NCBI GenBank assembly: GCA_039621445.1
Contig: CP154954.1
Location: 7,079,425-7,143,424 of the forward strand
Source: Euglena gracilis
Taxonomy: Eukaryota > Euglenida > Euglenophyceae > Euglenales
DNA: 64,000 bases
Direction: 5' to 3'
Below, one piece after another: positions 10,617-22,617 of this stretch (the stretch's first letter is position 1; the number at the start of each line of letters is the position of its first letter). The position numbers were made by a program, and so were the translations under genes. Under the pieces are notes generated by a model. The model was given only the letters and a program-made list of their open reading frames with translations. It had not been told where the DNA came from and searched no databases.

Positions 10617-12744
10617 ATTATTTTGAGTTTCACTAATTTTTCTTGGTAAAATTGGTATTCAACCGATTCTTGGCACCTTTTGTACCATGTGTCAGGCTGT
10701 TTCAACCCCGCTTTTCTTTGAGAAAACTGAACAAATTCAGATTATCATGTCTCAAATGGTTATACAGGTTTTTTTTGTTTTCGAGTAATTTTAAACTGCT
10801 TTCCGTCTGTTTTTGGTCGTTTTGGGTCCAGGCTTCATAGAAAAGGGTGTTGGAAACAAGTAAAGGTCAAACATTATGGCAAAACATTTTGGTGCATTTT
10901 GGGTTTTTTACCAATACTTACTTTTTTCTGCTGTTTTTTCCACCCTGTGAATATCCCCCGCATAAGACCTCCAAAATTTTCACCTTCTGCAATCAAATCA
11001 AAAAAGAAGACCTGGTTTTTCATTTTGTTGCTTTGGATGTTGCCTCTGCCCCCCCGGGGTGGGGTGCGTTTTGGCCAGGCAGGAAATTGTTTCAGCATTT
11101 TCGACCGATTTTGACTGGATTTTGAGTGGGTGGGTGGGTGGGTGGGTGGGTGGGTTACCCCCAGGGGGTCTGTGGGTGGGTGTTTTTTTTTTCGAGAAAA
11201 AAGCGGGACAGCTTCTCAGGGATTCCATCCATTGGATATTAGGCGAGAAGTCCTGCCTCTTTGTACTCCCAGCCTCTCTTTGAACTCCCAGAATCCTCCC
11301 CTTTTGAAGGTTGAAGGGTGAAGGTTTTTATTTATTTATCTTTTTACTGGTGTTGGCTTGCTCGTTGGATTCCCAATCCTTCCTCTTGACATTCGATGGG
11401 GGGATGTTTGAACTGCTAAGACTCAGGCCAAGGAACCGCCCATCTGTCCCACCCACCTCGCCCCTTAGAAAAGATGTTGCAACTCAAACGTCGCTGCCAG
11501 CCCCACCCCAAGTGCTCCTACTCCAGTTTGTTTGTTTTTATTTTTTATTTTTAAATGCCCATTGCTTGATATGTTCCCTGACGGGGTTGAAATGAAACAT
11601 ATTTCTTGAGTTGAAAAACATTGTTTATGTGCTTTTTTATCACGAATGCACGCCTGCAAAAATGTGTATTTCCCTTTATTTTTTGTGTCTTTTGGATTTC
11701 TGTGTCAGCCCTTCAACCTACGACACCTTCCAGCAGCCTGAGAAGTCAGTACCCCATAGCAAATAACCGCGCCATCCCCCAAATACTCTCTCCGCAGGCC
11801 CGTGATGGACGACGGAATGGAAACTGTGTTTTATTTTGCCCATCAGTCTTTCTCGTGCACGCCTGCCCACCTGGCGTTACACTAACACACGTCTGGCTGG
11901 GGGGGATAGCATTTGGGCCTCTCTGACCTGCACCCCCAGGATGAAACCCTGTCTTGTGTTTTCATAGAGACCTGACTTCTCCTGCTGTTGCCCAGAAAGA
12001 GTTTCCCAGGCTGGGAAGAAGGAGGTCTTTGCTTTTTTTTTGTTGTCTGACCATCATCCATTTGGCGGTGTGGAGATGCCATCACTGTCAGCAGCGGAAG
12101 CGTCGGGGTTGGGTACCATCCCTTTCTCAATGGTGTGGGGCTGCCGCCCTCCCCGGTGGTCGTACACGCCACCGGTACGGTCTGTGGACCCAGCAGATAC
12201 GATGGAAGCGCCACCTGCCGGGAGCTGTGCTTGCCCCCCCCCCTGTCTCCCCTGTCTCATGTGTGTGTGCCGGGTATATGCTTTGGCTGAAATTAAAACG
12301 TGATGTGATGTATTTTTTTTGGCAAGAAACAGATGGAGAGCATTCTATTCGGATTCTGATCACCACCATCTCCTATCATGGGAGTTTCTCTGTCTAATGC
12401 TTTTCTGCGAAAGGCGATGTTTGTGGAGATTTTCATTTCTCATTGACCCTGACCCCGCTGAACAACTCTCTCCTGCCTCCATCCTCCACGATCGGTTCTC
12501 TTGGAACCTTTGTCCTTCCTTTTAGTCAATGTCTCCAAACAAGTATGGCAGCCATCCACCAACGACCACCCTGTGGTCCCCACAGGGGACCTACTAAACC
12601 AAGCCGATGTCGTCACAGAGAACAGGCTGCTGTGCATTTCTGGGAAACTGCAGAGGTGGTGCAATATGGGGGGGAGAACGAGGAGCGTCTGTGAGAGAAG
12701 CAGAGGGAGAGAGTATGTGCGCGAGTTATATGTGTGCACCTCCA

Positions 12745-12860
12745 ATGTGTGTGTGTGTGTGTGTGTGTGTTTGTGTGTGCGTGTGTGTGTTTGTGTGTGT
12801 GTGCGCGCGTAAGTGTCTGTGTGCATGCGCATGTGTGTGTGTTCGTGAGTGGTTGTGCCT
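12745..12860. repeat. GT/GC microsatellite
   Basis: GT-rich tract with GCGC interruptions. Confidence 0.9.
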
Positions 12861-13287
12861 GCGTGCGTGTGACCGTCCGTGCATGTGCACGCGTGTTTGG
12901 TTTTCTCCGTCTGTGGGCATATCTTTATTTCCGGATGTGTGCATGCGCGCGTGTGGTACTGGACGGCTGACCAAACTGTCAAAGCATGCCAAAAGGCCAA
13001 AAGAGTCAAAAGCAATAAAAAGTGGTCAAAAGCACCAGGAGTCTTTTCTACGCTTCTGACAGGGGGAGGTTGTTATTCGTATGGAGGTCCGGGGGGTCGG
13101 TCGCTCTGGATGCTTATGGGTGCTTGCCTGTTGCAAACCTTTGCATCCCATTGTTTCCAACGTGGGAGGACACCTCGGTGGGTCTGACTGAGTCTGAACC
13201 CGACAACCCGACAAGGATAGATATTGGTCGTAGAGAGGGGGTGTGCTTTCTTTTGAAGTCGAGCGGCATTTTTCACTCGTACATGGG

Positions 13288-13499
13288 ACTTCAAATATTG
13301 ACAGATGACACATACCGCGCCATTCTCAACGAAAGAGCTGGGGAATGGGGACATTTTGTGATTGGGATCCCTGACTCATTTGTGGTGTTTTCGTGAAAAC
13401 ACCACAAATGAGTCAGGGATCCCAATCACAAAATGTCCCCATTCCCCAGCTCTTTCGTTGAGAATGGCGCGGTATGTGTCATCTGTCAATATTTGAAGT
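13288..13499. repeat. perfect palindrome, two 105-bp arms around a 2-nt centre
   Basis: Bases 13288-13392 are the exact reverse complement of 13395-13499; the centre is GT at 13393-13394. No mismatch was seen across the arms and homology stops abruptly at both ends. The mirrored open frames on the two strands (..LTDDTYRAILNERAGEWG..) follow from the symmetry. It could be a real inverted duplication or a fold-back artefact of library preparation or assembly. Confidence 0.95.
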
Positions 13500-13833
13500 G
13501 GTGTTTCCAAATAAACCACCATTACCTCGCCTGAGAGCCGGTACTGGCCAATTTTCCGGGGGGACAACCACCCAACCTCCGAAATCTGGCGACCTCCCTC
13601 ACACAGGACGGGATGCATCGAGCCCAGAAAAAGGGGCCTGGCTGGGCCCAACCTGGACCTGGCGGAGGCGATGTTCGGCTCCTTGCTTGTCAGCAGCCTC
13701 GCCCAGAGGGTGGAGGGGGGCCCTGTGTGGGCGGTTGCCCCCCCCCCCAAGCAGCCAATGAGGGGGCTGCTTCTACCTCCCTTTCCCTTTGCTCAACGAC
13801 TGGCTTGTCCAGCCACCAGCGCCCAATGACCAG

Positions 13834-13888
13834 CAGTCAGATCAGATCAGATCAGGTCAGATCAGAGCAGAACAGTCAGATCAGATGC
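13834..13888. repeat. AGATC pentanucleotide repeat
   Basis: About ten imperfect copies of CAGATCAGAT-type units. Low complexity. Confidence 0.85.
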
Positions 13889-14405
13889 AATCTTTTTGCA
13901 CACGATGTTTGGTTCAATAATTGCAGAATTGGGTGATTTACTCTGTATTTTTTTTACATTCCTGTTGTAATTTATTGGGATGACCAATATAAAAAATGGC
14001 TGCAAATGACAAAAAATGGCGTGAGACAAGCCAAAGTCCCCCCAAAATGAACTCGTATTATCCAAATTGACACAATTGATCGTTGAATTGACACAATGTA
14101 ATCGTTCGAGATTGTGACAAACGACCGAACTTTGCAATAAAAATGGCCCAAAAAAATGGGGTAAAACAGTGACCAAAAAAAAGCCCCAAAACGCAATGGT
14201 CACGTGGCCCCATCTGCCGACAATTTTTGCAGACATATGGTCCACCGGCTTGTCCCCAACCCCCTTTGGTCGGAGGCGAACATCAGCTGCTTTAGTGACC
14301 CACCCGTGGTCAGGGACAGATATTGGTTGTCTTTGGACAAGGAGGGGAGGGAGACCGCTTCCCCCCTCCCTCTGAGGGCATATCGTCGGAGGACTCTCTG
14401 GCGGC

Positions 14406-14653
14406 AACCCCAATGACTGCAACCGCGTCGGCGGACGACGGGGACCGCGACGGGGACCGGCGGGGGAGCGGCGGGGGAGCTCCGCCGTGGCCTGGGGAGG
14501 GCGGCAGCGGGCTGCCCCCCTTCGGGCGGCCCCGGTCCGCCGGGGCGGAGATGGTCAGCCGGCCCCGGTCCGCCGGCACGGAGGCGGCCGAGGAGGCATT
14601 GGCCGGGACGTGGCTGGAATTTCCGCTTGGCAAACCCAAGAATGATGCCAAGA
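14406..14653 (+). CDS. candidate exon, unrecognised protein
   Basis: GC-rich block preceded by CTG-GCGGC. The open frame reads TPMTATASADDGDRDGDRRG, a Gly/Pro/Arg-rich middle, then EEALAGTWLEFPLGKPKN. Third positions are strongly G/C. The 3' border shows AAA-CAGGTTTTTG; a conventional GT donor at 14660 is the alternative. The last part could be a beta-strand of an Ig-like fold, but this is weak. It may belong with the exons at 15583-17033. Confidence 0.45.
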
Positions 14654-15582
14654 AAACAGGTTTTTGGTGTTTGTGTTATTTCTTTTTTGTGAAACGAAAA
14701 CGAAATAACTTTTTTTAAAATAAATGGAAAATAATTAAAAATAAAATTTTTCTTTCTTTTTTCTTCTCTTTTTTTTAGTTGTGGCAAAATGTGCGTGTTT
14801 TGTGTTTTGTTTCCCATTATTTGCATTTTCGCCTTTTTTTTCTTTCTGCTGGTAAATAATTTTGACTGAATTATTAAATTACATTTTACATCAGTTTACA
14901 GATTTCTCACGTGTCCCTGAGACCAAAATTTTGCATTTTTTGTCGATTTTACCCCAAAAATTACTTAAGAATCAGCAGTGATGAATAACACATTTTGTTG
15001 ACATTTTTGTTGGCTTTTTGCCTTTTCCTTTTTGCTTTTCTGCACGCTTTTTTGTGTTTAGTTTTCGTGTGGAGTTTTCAAAGGGCCCGTGCCCCTCCCA
15101 ACCCTGCTCCATTCCCCTTCCTTCCTTCCTGCAGGGAGGGAGCTCAGGTTCCCTGCAGCAGTTTGCATTTTAGGAGTTTCCTCCAAAGGAATTGAGGATA
15201 ATGAATTCGTATTTTCAAGTGACCGGCAGTAATTTTTTTGATGAGCGTTTGCCTGGAAAAGCAGTTTTTTGGGGGGGAGACCAAATTTGTTTGTACAGAG
15301 GCGGCCGACACCCTATGAGGCAAAGTTACCCAACGTATGCCCCAGTTCATGACCTTTATGGGCAATTAGCCTTGTATAGACATGAGAGGTACAGCCCCGA
15401 AGTGGGCTGCTCGGTGCATTTGGAATAGTCGCGAAAAAGGTTTTGTCAAATTGGAATTTGGTAGTGATGGTGGCAATGGAAATCAAAATAACCAACCAGA
15501 TTTAATAACGGGCAGGAGAGGCCTTGACGGAAACAGACAAAGGTATACATTTTTTGGCCTCGTCCCGTTCAGGGCTGCCATG

Positions 15583-15683
15583 GAAGGCGCTGCGTCTGAC
15601 AAGGCGCGCGTGTCACTCTGGAGGATGCGGCAGATCATGGCGCAGGAGGCGGACTGCGGCCCAAGCCCCCCCATATGCCAAAG
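15583..15683 (+). CDS. candidate exon, gene of 14.4-17.0 kb
   Basis: Encodes EGAASDKARVSLWRMRQIMA then QEADCGPSPPICQ. The start is taken after CTG-CCATG; a conventional acceptor 11 nt upstream is possible. The donor is AAG|GTTTTG (conventional), ending with 2 nt (AG) that the next exon completes to Ser in frame. Confidence 0.5.
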
Positions 15684-15826
15684 GTTTTGAGTGCGGTGCA
15701 GTTTGCAGCACTCAACCGGAGACCCCAAGGCTCCGGTTGAGTGTTCTGCTCGCCCGGCTGCATGCCCACAGCTGAACCCCCCTTCACCTGTCAATCTTTC
15801 GGGGTCAACTCATCTCACTTTTTCAG

Positions 15827-15937
15827 TGACTGCTCTGCGCCCAGGAAGCTGGACCCCCAGTGCGGGCTGACCTGTCTGGTGACGTTTACCCCTGAAAGGC
15901 TTATTTTTAAGGAAGTGGAAGTGGACCCAGGGGATAG
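15827..15937 (+). CDS. candidate exon with MSP/ASH-like beta motif
   Basis: Conventional acceptor TTTTTCAG at 15819-15826. The frame (DCSAPRKLDPQCGLTCLVTF, then TPERLIFKEVEVDPGD) resembles the beta-strand 'L.PG....V.F.P' of MSP/ASH domains found in HYDIN-like and other ciliary proteins. Donor ATAG|GTTTGG leaves 2 nt (AG), completed by T at 16383. The similarity is a short motif only, so the domain call is tentative. Confidence 0.45.
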
Positions 15938-15954
15938 GTTTGGTGCATAGATTC

Positions 15955-16235
15955 TTTTAGCACCTGTGTGTACCCCCCGGGGGTGGGTGTGTTTTTGAGA
16001 GTGGGTGAGTGGGTTGGGGCCCCGGGGTGTGGGGTGCGCTGTGGGTCAGGTTTTTGCCCGGCTGAAGGCCGGGCCAGAAAATTTCCCCGCTTTTTTGTCC
16101 GACCTTGGCTGGATTTTGGGGAGAGTGCATGGCTGGGTGGGTGACCCCCCCCCCCCCTGTGGGGGAGGGTCGTGGGTGGGTAGGTGGGTGGATTGTCAAA
16201 AAAAAGCGGGTGGGTGGGTTTGGTCCCAGGAAAAA
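15955..16235. repeat. GGGT/CCCC intronic element
   Basis: GGGTGGGT repeats on both sides of a C-tract/G-tract core. Related blocks with the same words (GTGGGTGGGT, CCCCGGGG, GGCCAGAAAA) lie at 11040-11190, 46040-46235, 52550-52735 and 58900-59110. Confidence 0.6.
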
Positions 16236-16382
16236 TTCTCTCCCCACTTAGGGGTCACCAAGCAAGTGAATCTGTGGTTTGGTGCTATAGACAGGCACCC
16301 CCCCAAGCACCCCCCCCCAAGTTGATAAAACCGGCTTGACTCGTGCACGGGGGAGTATTTATGGGGAAGGTTGCCCCCACAG

Positions 16383-16469
16383 TTGCGCGCCGTCAGACAG
16401 CGTGTGGGACATCCCCCTCGTCACCCCGATGATCACCCGCCTGTTCTCCCATCGGTTCCTGGACGGGCG
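16383..16469 (+). CDS. candidate exon of the same gene
   Basis: Acceptor CCCCCACAG, phase matching the previous exon. Encodes CAPSDSVWDIPLVTPMITRL then FSHRFLDG. The end is uncertain: GT donors at 16470, 16492 and 16497 are all possible. The WDIPLVTP segment would fit a strand pair of an Ig-like domain. Confidence 0.45.
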
Positions 16470-16544
16470 GTGTCTGGCCTCGAGGCGGTGGCGTGACGTA
16501 CCTGGCATTTCCCACCGATGGGTGTTGTCAAAGCTAAGCACGCC

Positions 16545-16616
16545 CGTCATGCCCAGTCACGCCCAGTCATGCCCAGTCATGCCAGTCATGCCCAGTCATG
16601 CCCAGTCACGCCATAA
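16545..16616. repeat. GCCCAGTCAT/C decamer repeat
   Basis: About seven imperfect tandem copies of ATGCCCAGTC, noncoding. Confidence 0.9.
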
Positions 16617-16926
16617 AAACGTTTGAGGGCCGCATCAGTTTGACACAGGCCAGGGGGTGGGGGTGGTCCCCAGTAAAACAAGGGGTGGAAGAATTGACCC
16701 CCGTCTGAACAGTTGGTTCTGTGACTCTGGGCGTGGCTGGCTTTGAGGACCCCGAAAGACGTTGTGACTGGGCTTGTCTGGGCGTGACTTGGCGGTTGTT
16801 GTGCTTGGCAAATTTGGGTCCCTGTGGTATCCTGGACAAATTTGGGTCAACCTTAGTAAGTTCATGGCATTTTGGCATTGCAATTTTGGGTTATCCTCTT
16901 TCTTTTCCCTCTTTCTTTGCCGAAAG

Positions 16927-17033
16927 TGTTTATTCCCGAGGATGAGGGGAAGGAGCTGTCACCCCCTCCTCCCCAGGACAGGGAGCTGCAGTTGAATGCA
17001 GGAACTGCAGTGGTTTTGACGGAGAGGATGCAG
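16927..17033 (+). CDS. candidate exon of the same gene
   Basis: Acceptor after a T-rich tract (..CCGAAAG); strong conventional donor ATGCAG|GTAATT at 17034. Encodes FIPEDEGKELSPPPPQDREL then QLNAGTAVVLTERMQ. No downstream exon could be joined with confidence; the repeat-rich region 17034-18984 follows. Confidence 0.5.
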
Positions 17034-17414
17034 GTAATTGGATGGATGGTATGGTTGCCAGTGCGGGAATAGATGACGGTTAAAGGGATTGTGCAGGTAT
17101 TTGAATGGATGGTGGTTCAAGGGTAGATGCAGACTGGAGTGGGTGCAGGTATTGAAGGTACACCATTGGCTTCAAAAGGCGATGTTTGGGTGATTAGGGG
17201 GGTTACGGGGGATGCTGGGAAGGAGGTTAAGTCAAGGAAAATCTGACACCAAAGTCAATTTTTGGGTGGTTTGCGGCCGAAAAAAATTGTCCCCGGCAGT
17301 TTTCATTTCCCGGGGGAGGTTTATCAGTGAGGTTTGGTTGGTCGGTCCAAGGGGGGGGCTTATAAGTGGGGGTTTTTACACGTCTCAATTGCATCGCTGT
17401 TGGGATCAGGCTGT

Positions 17415-17580
17415 ATTTTAGTCGGGTGCCGACCCCCACCCCGGGGGGGGGGGGTGCCTGCCTGGGCAGGCACCCCAAGGCACTCCAAATCCGACCCCCC
17501 CCCGGGAGGGGGCACACGGCCAAAAGTGCCCTAGCACAACCCCGGCGCCGAAGGCGCCGGGGAGCCAAAAATGGCCTATT
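17415..17580. repeat. C-tract/G-tract hairpin element, GTCGGGTGCCGACC family
   Basis: Begins AGTCGGGTGCCGACCCCCACC, continues CTGGGCAGGCACCCCA and contains GGCGCC-GAA-GGCGCC. The same words recur at 23310-23620, so this is a dispersed family. Confidence 0.7.
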
Positions 17581-18979
17581 TTCAAAGGAATGTGCCCGGG
17601 CACTGGCCGAAATCCGACCTGCCAAGGCATCTTCCGGACTGGCGCGGGGGTGCTTGAACTCCTCAACTGCCTCAACGGTCAACTGCCTTCTGGAGGAAGG
17701 TCTTCCTTCCTCCGCTTTGCACCGAAATTCTTTCGAAATTCTTTGAAATTTTTCAACATTTTTTTGACAGAATTTTGCCCAGAAAGTTCTTTAAAAATAG
17801 CCACATTTTGGGTCCTGTTTTTTGGGTTGTGAAAAATTCGCCACTCTGTGCCAGGCCGAAAATCGGTTCGGCAATGGAATTATTCAGGGGGGGGGGTCCG
17901 CCCCCCTCCGTTAATGAAAGGTGACGTCAAAAAAATGAAATCATTGGGCACAGGGGCCTTTGTGGCTATCATCAAATTCCTTTGATTTTGCCCCCCTTCC
18001 TGCCACCATTTGTTCGACATCATACTTATCGCTGGCAGTGAGTGTGGTCCGGCCCCCGCCCCCCGGTGGTCAGACAAGAGGTGGGTTTGATACGTATCTT
18101 AATTCCGGAGTGATTTTGCTGATACCATTCTTAAGTGTGTCTGACCCCCCGGGGGGTGATTGATTGTTCTTTCAGAACACCTGACTGTTTTTGGATCCAA
18201 ACCCTGGCCCAAACCTTTTGATTTTTGGCCATTTTTTTGGCCGAGTGGCAAGATTGATTAACCCCCCCCGGGGTGGAAAGTGATGTTTGGAAAGTGACCA
18301 TGGGGGGGGGTCGGTAAGCAAGGGTATGGTTTCAACTGTGTGTTGAGGCGTCACTTTGGCAGATGTGCTCGGTTCGTTTGCCAATCCACCCGCTTCCTGG
18401 GTGTGTGATTTCAGGGACAAACTGACAGTTTTCAGTTTTGATTTTCGATGCATAAAGGTGAGCCATATGGAGGTGTAAGTCCCTGCCTGTTCTTGTCCAC
18501 CCTGCGCCGGCGGTCCCATTCACACCAGATGCTTAATGTGGCTTTTCCTCAGAGCAGAGACACAGGTTCATTTCAAAAGTTTTGGATGTTTTGGCCTCCG
18601 CCCTCTGCCCCGAATCTCATTCGTCTGTGAGATATGGCAAAAGTGGCTTTTTTTTGTCTTGGAATAGTGTTCAGAAATATTGACGGAGCATACAAAACAG
18701 CAGATTCAGAGTTTTTTTGGGGGGGGAGTGGCCCCAGGACCCATTCCCCAGGCGTTGAATAAGCAATGGAATGCTCCCACTCATTTCTGCAGCTCCCACC
18801 ACGCCATGGGCTCCGCTCCCAGAGTGACCAGCAGCGAATGCACCAGACCCAGACCACTGCCGCCTAGTTCGCGGCTTATGTGAATGCCATTTAATAATCA
18901 GTGAAACTATTGCACAGAGTTTCATCCACGGCATACGGGCATTTGAATTTGTGATGAAGTGTCACAAGGTGTAGTGCAG

Positions 18980-18984
18980 TAATA
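18980..18984. repeat. target site duplication TAATA (left)
   Basis: TAATA directly precedes the left terminal inverted repeat. The same five bases directly follow the right one at 22640-22644. Confidence 0.8.
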
Positions 18985-19006
18985 CTTAGGAGGCATAAAT
19001 TGCCCA
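18985..19006 (+). repeat. left terminal inverted repeat
   Basis: 22 bp, 21 identical to the inverted right end at 22618-22639. Confidence 0.9.
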
Positions 19007-19045
19007 ACAGTTTTGGACGGTTTGAAGCGGAAAGTGGAAGAGGAG

Positions 19046-19484
19046 GAAGCGGAAAAACGCTTCGTCTGAACCCCCAAAAATTTTAGCTTTTCTTGGAAGA
19101 GGCCGTATTTGGGCCGTTTCTGCCGGTGTTTTGGCTTGGAGTAACGAACCTCTATAGGAGGCTGAAATGAGCGAAAAGGGGTATAAATTTTTGAGTGCAA
19201 GCCGAAATCGGCGAAAAGTGCACAAAAATTTCACATGAAGCGAAAAACCGCTTCGTCACTGCCCAGTTCTACTGCACTCCGAGGCGCCGAAACCTAAAAT
19301 GACCCAAAATGGGGCCTCACGAGGACAGAGAGGAGAAGAGGAAGCGGTGATTACCAAAAACCGCTTCCTTATTTGACGCCAGTCAGCGGAAATGAGGGGC
19401 AGGCGCAGGTTCCGAGGATGCATACAGCAGAAACCCCCTGAAATTTTCATAGTGGCCAGGAGGAAGCGGAATCACGCTTCCTCC
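19046..19484. repeat. hairpin cluster, left part of the element
   Basis: Four self-complementary sites: 19046-19063, 19237-19254, 19341-19367 and 19459-19484. All are variants of (GG)AAGCGG...CCGCTT(CC) with 4-13 nt loops. The last has arms of 10 bp. Confidence 0.85.
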
Positions 19485-20198
19485 TGACGATTTGAATTTT
19501 TCGAGGCCATGACTTCGAAGGCCTGAGTGGTCTGAAGGAGCATGAAAACAAGGGGGAGATGAAGTTGGAACCCGCAGCCTACATCTGGCACATACACAAT
19601 TTAATCTAGGCCGTATGTGGGAGTTTCGGGTGTTGGTGAGTGGACAAAGGCTTAGCTTGTGCTGTGATGGAACCTTCATCTTCTCGAGTCGTAGAACATG
19701 CCCAACTGGTCCGGATAGGACCTTGCAAAATGATGTACAAATGCATGGGGAGGGGGGCAGGAGGTATAGAGCCGTTATATGGGAAACCTGGTTGTCAACG
19801 ACATGCTGTGATTTGGCCCAATTGTATTGCGGGACATGGAAAGCCACCTGCGTGCGTTAGTGTTCCCACAGCAGCCATCTTGTTTAGTCCCTGGAAGACC
19901 CGCAGCTGTGCACTTTCAAAGGGGATGCATTTTACCCTCCCAACGAGTGCAGTCATTGTGCACGGTGTGGGGCATTGTGACAATTGATTAACGGCACCGG
20001 AATTGAATCGGGGGGGGGGGGAGGGCCGTCTGGGACAGTTTTCAGCCAAACGTGATAGGTCTGAAGTACTTTGTGGGTTCAATAACGAGCTGGGATGCAG
20101 CATTGTGGATGACACGGCTTACCATGTGGTTCGGAGAGTGCCTCCTCTTTCCTGAGACAAACATGGGGAGTGGCCTTAGACGTCAAGGTTTGATTCAA

Positions 20199-21344
20199 GG
20201 AAGCGGAAAGCCGCTTCCGTGAACTGATGGAGGATTCAGGGTGTACGATGAGGAGGTGATTGCCTGCCGCACACAGGGACGGCAACAGCAACAGCCGGTT
20301 GGAGGACTTGCCCCAGGATTGAACGAGGAAGCGCAAATCCGCTTCATTTGTGTTTTCCAGAATAACCTGAAACGTGTTTTCGTTGGTTTCTTTGGGGCTT
20401 CTTCATCCCTGGGAATCCTGCAGAGGTTGCAGGGCAGTTCCTGCAGCAGGAGACAAGGGCAGAAGTGGCTTGGTGCGCATTGTAGAGGGGTGTGGTGATG
20501 GTTGGTTTTGAGCAAGGTCGTTGAGAGGAGCAGCGCACATGAGATGACGCACGTAGAAATGAGAATGAGAGGAGATCAGTGAACGCAGCTTGAAGGTGGT
20601 GTTGGGCTTTACCTGTGGCAGTCCATTCCAGAGGACATCTTTGGTGTTCGCAAGCAAATGACAGCCCAGAAGGGGTCAAGGAGAAAGGAGACGTGGGATG
20701 GGGACCGAGAAGGTGAAGGAAGACGGTGGTTTCAAGTGAATGGAGGCAAGTGTCCTCCCTTTTCCATTGTCAACTGTGTATCTGTTTCTTCGGTGGGTTG
20801 ATTTCTGGTGCCAGGAAAGAAAACAAGGCACAGTGAAGGCTGGAAGTGGAGTACCAGACATTTTGCTGAAAATCAAAAAATCTGGGCCATTTCCCCTTTA
20901 AACAGGCCCCCTTTCAACTTGAGATACAATGCAAGCCCCCCAAAATATCCAGCTATGTGGAATTGTGTCTCAAACCCCCCCTCAAGTTCTTTCTTCCCCG
21001 GCCAAAGCGCAGGCAGGTGGGTCTTATCTGTGAGGTTTCGTCCATTTGTTCCTCCCAGGCCATGTTTATGGCCCACCCCTGGCAGTTACTGGTCAGGAGA
21101 GGGGCTCCGGAGGGCTGTCTTTGTCCTCAAGGCCTACCGACGGCTCTTGGCAGCACATGACTTGGTGAACTGCACACTCACCATACTCCCAGAAGGCTCA
21201 CGGAGACACACAGCCAGTCTTATCAGTCTTTGCACGTCCCGTTTCTGCTGTCTCTACCACCTGTGGGTAGGAGGGGACCACTTTCCAAAGAGAAAGCGCA
21301 AAACCGCTTCCCGCATAGGGAGGAAGCGGGATTACGCTTCTTCC
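20199..21344. repeat. hairpin series, middle part of the element
   Basis: Further hairpins of the same family at 20199-20218, about 20327-20345, 21292-21310 and 21320-21344. Arm sequences stay constant while loops and flanks differ, so the hairpins are not simple tandem copies. Confidence 0.8.
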
Positions 21345-21659
21345 CTGACGAAGCTGGTTTCCGCTTCATTCCAACTTTTGTGTGAAGTGTTCATCGGATT
21401 CCACTGCTGGCATAATTCCAGGTGCATTCAACAATTTGATTCTGGCACATCACTCCCACCCCCCGCGCACACCAGGTATTTGGGGACACCTTCACATCCC
21501 AATGACAGAACCTATTCCAGGACGCTGTGTTTAAGCACTGAATGGACCTGGAAAACGGTTTCACAGGGTTTAAGGAGATTGGTTCCAATCTTTAGTGATC
21601 CTCAGCCCCCTCAATTGTGCCTGACCCATTGTCCAGCTCTATGCTGCCTCCCTTCTTGA
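20808..21659 (+). other. longest open frame in the window (283 codons), inside the element
   Basis: Open from 20808 to the stop ending at 21659, but with low-bias, compositionally random residues (many Ser, Pro, Arg, Cys) and no motif. It lacks the D/E spacing expected of a DDE transposase. It runs through two of the hairpins. Probably spurious, though it is the only long frame in the element. Confidence 0.2.
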
Positions 21660-22165
21660 ACAAGACAACTCCGTTGGCTTTCTGCCTGATGGAAACGCGT
21701 TGTTGCTGTAGACACAGTGTCAGCCTCATGCAAAACTAATCCATACCCGGCAATTTTTGTCCTCAAAGGAGCCTCAAAACACGGTGTCCAGCAACCCACA
21801 GCAAAACAGCCCACTCAAAGTCATCACCAAAATCCCTTTACAGAGGCCTTTTTGCCTCCGTTCCCCAATCAATTCTAAACACGCTGCTTGTAAGCCATGT
21901 AAACCCACCACCCATCCGCTCCCAGAACCATCCGAGATGGCACCACAACAATCAGACTGAGTCCAGGCATATTTCAAGCACAGTTCAGGCAGTCACCATT
22001 CAGCCGCCGGAGACCTCTCGTGAAGCCATAACTGACCCAGGGGTTAGACAACAGTAGATGGGCACTGAAGTCGTCACCAATATAAGTCCCCCAGTGGCAT
22101 AGGGCGAGAACGGCCATCGCCGAACCTGCTCCCCACATGCAACTACTTTATCTGGCCCACCCATA

Positions 22166-22497
22166 GGAAGCGGAAACACGCTTCCCCTGCTTTGTGGTTT
22201 CCAGCAGATGATTGCTGCCATAAGGCTTCTTTGGGTGACAATTGTTTTAATGTAGTAAAGACGTTGGATGATGTCTTATGTTGATGAGGTTGATGCCAGT
22301 TCTAAAGGTGCCTACTTGTTGTGATATGAAGTGGAGGAAGCGGATAACCGCTTCCCTATAAAAAGTTTCACAGGAAGCGGCAATCCGCTTCCGCCGATGT
22401 CAAAATTCAAAAAATATGTGCACTTTTGGCTATTTCAAAAAGTTCAGGGTGAAGCGTTTTTTCGCTTCCCCCAAAAAAGGAAGCGGATTCCCACTTC
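22166..22497. repeat. hairpin cluster, right part of the element
   Basis: Hairpins at 22166-22186, 22335-22355, 22372-22392, 22451-22468 and an imperfect one at 22478-22497. The densest stretch lies near the right end. Confidence 0.85.
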
Positions 22498-22617
22498 CCC
22501 TCCTACACCATCAAAAAACCTCCAAAACTTTCAAGTCAACTCTGGCACCTAAAATTTTTTGGGGGTTTTTGTTGCTATTTTTGGGTCGATTTCCAATGCG
22601 CCCGGTCAATTTTTTCA

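Larger units (their letters stand above)
8921..14405. other. non-coding region, no gene recognised
   Basis: Contains microsatellites (GT at 9015-9046 and 12745-12860, AT at 10578-10614, GGGT at 11127-11154), a tandem 103-bp repeat (9190-9396), C-tract elements (around 9395-9490), and a perfect palindrome (13288-13499). No frame over 300 nt has the GC3 signature of the real exons. Confidence 0.5.
17034..18984. other. repeat-rich region, no certain exon
   Basis: Contains a C/G-tract element (17415-17580, with GGCGCC-GAA-GGCGCC), a weak open frame at 17593-17690 (ECARALAEIRPAKASSGLAR) ending in a possible GT donor, and further CCCCGGGG tracts near 17886, 18148 and 18262. I cannot support a gene. 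Confidence 0.5.

Noticed and set aside
16545-16616. Short direct repeats as a CRISPR array
   Set aside because: Decamers without unique spacers, in a eukaryotic intron-rich context.
20808-21659. 283-codon open frame as a transposase gene
   Set aside because: No DDE spacing, helix-turn-helix or zinc-finger pattern, random composition; kept only as a low-confidence note.
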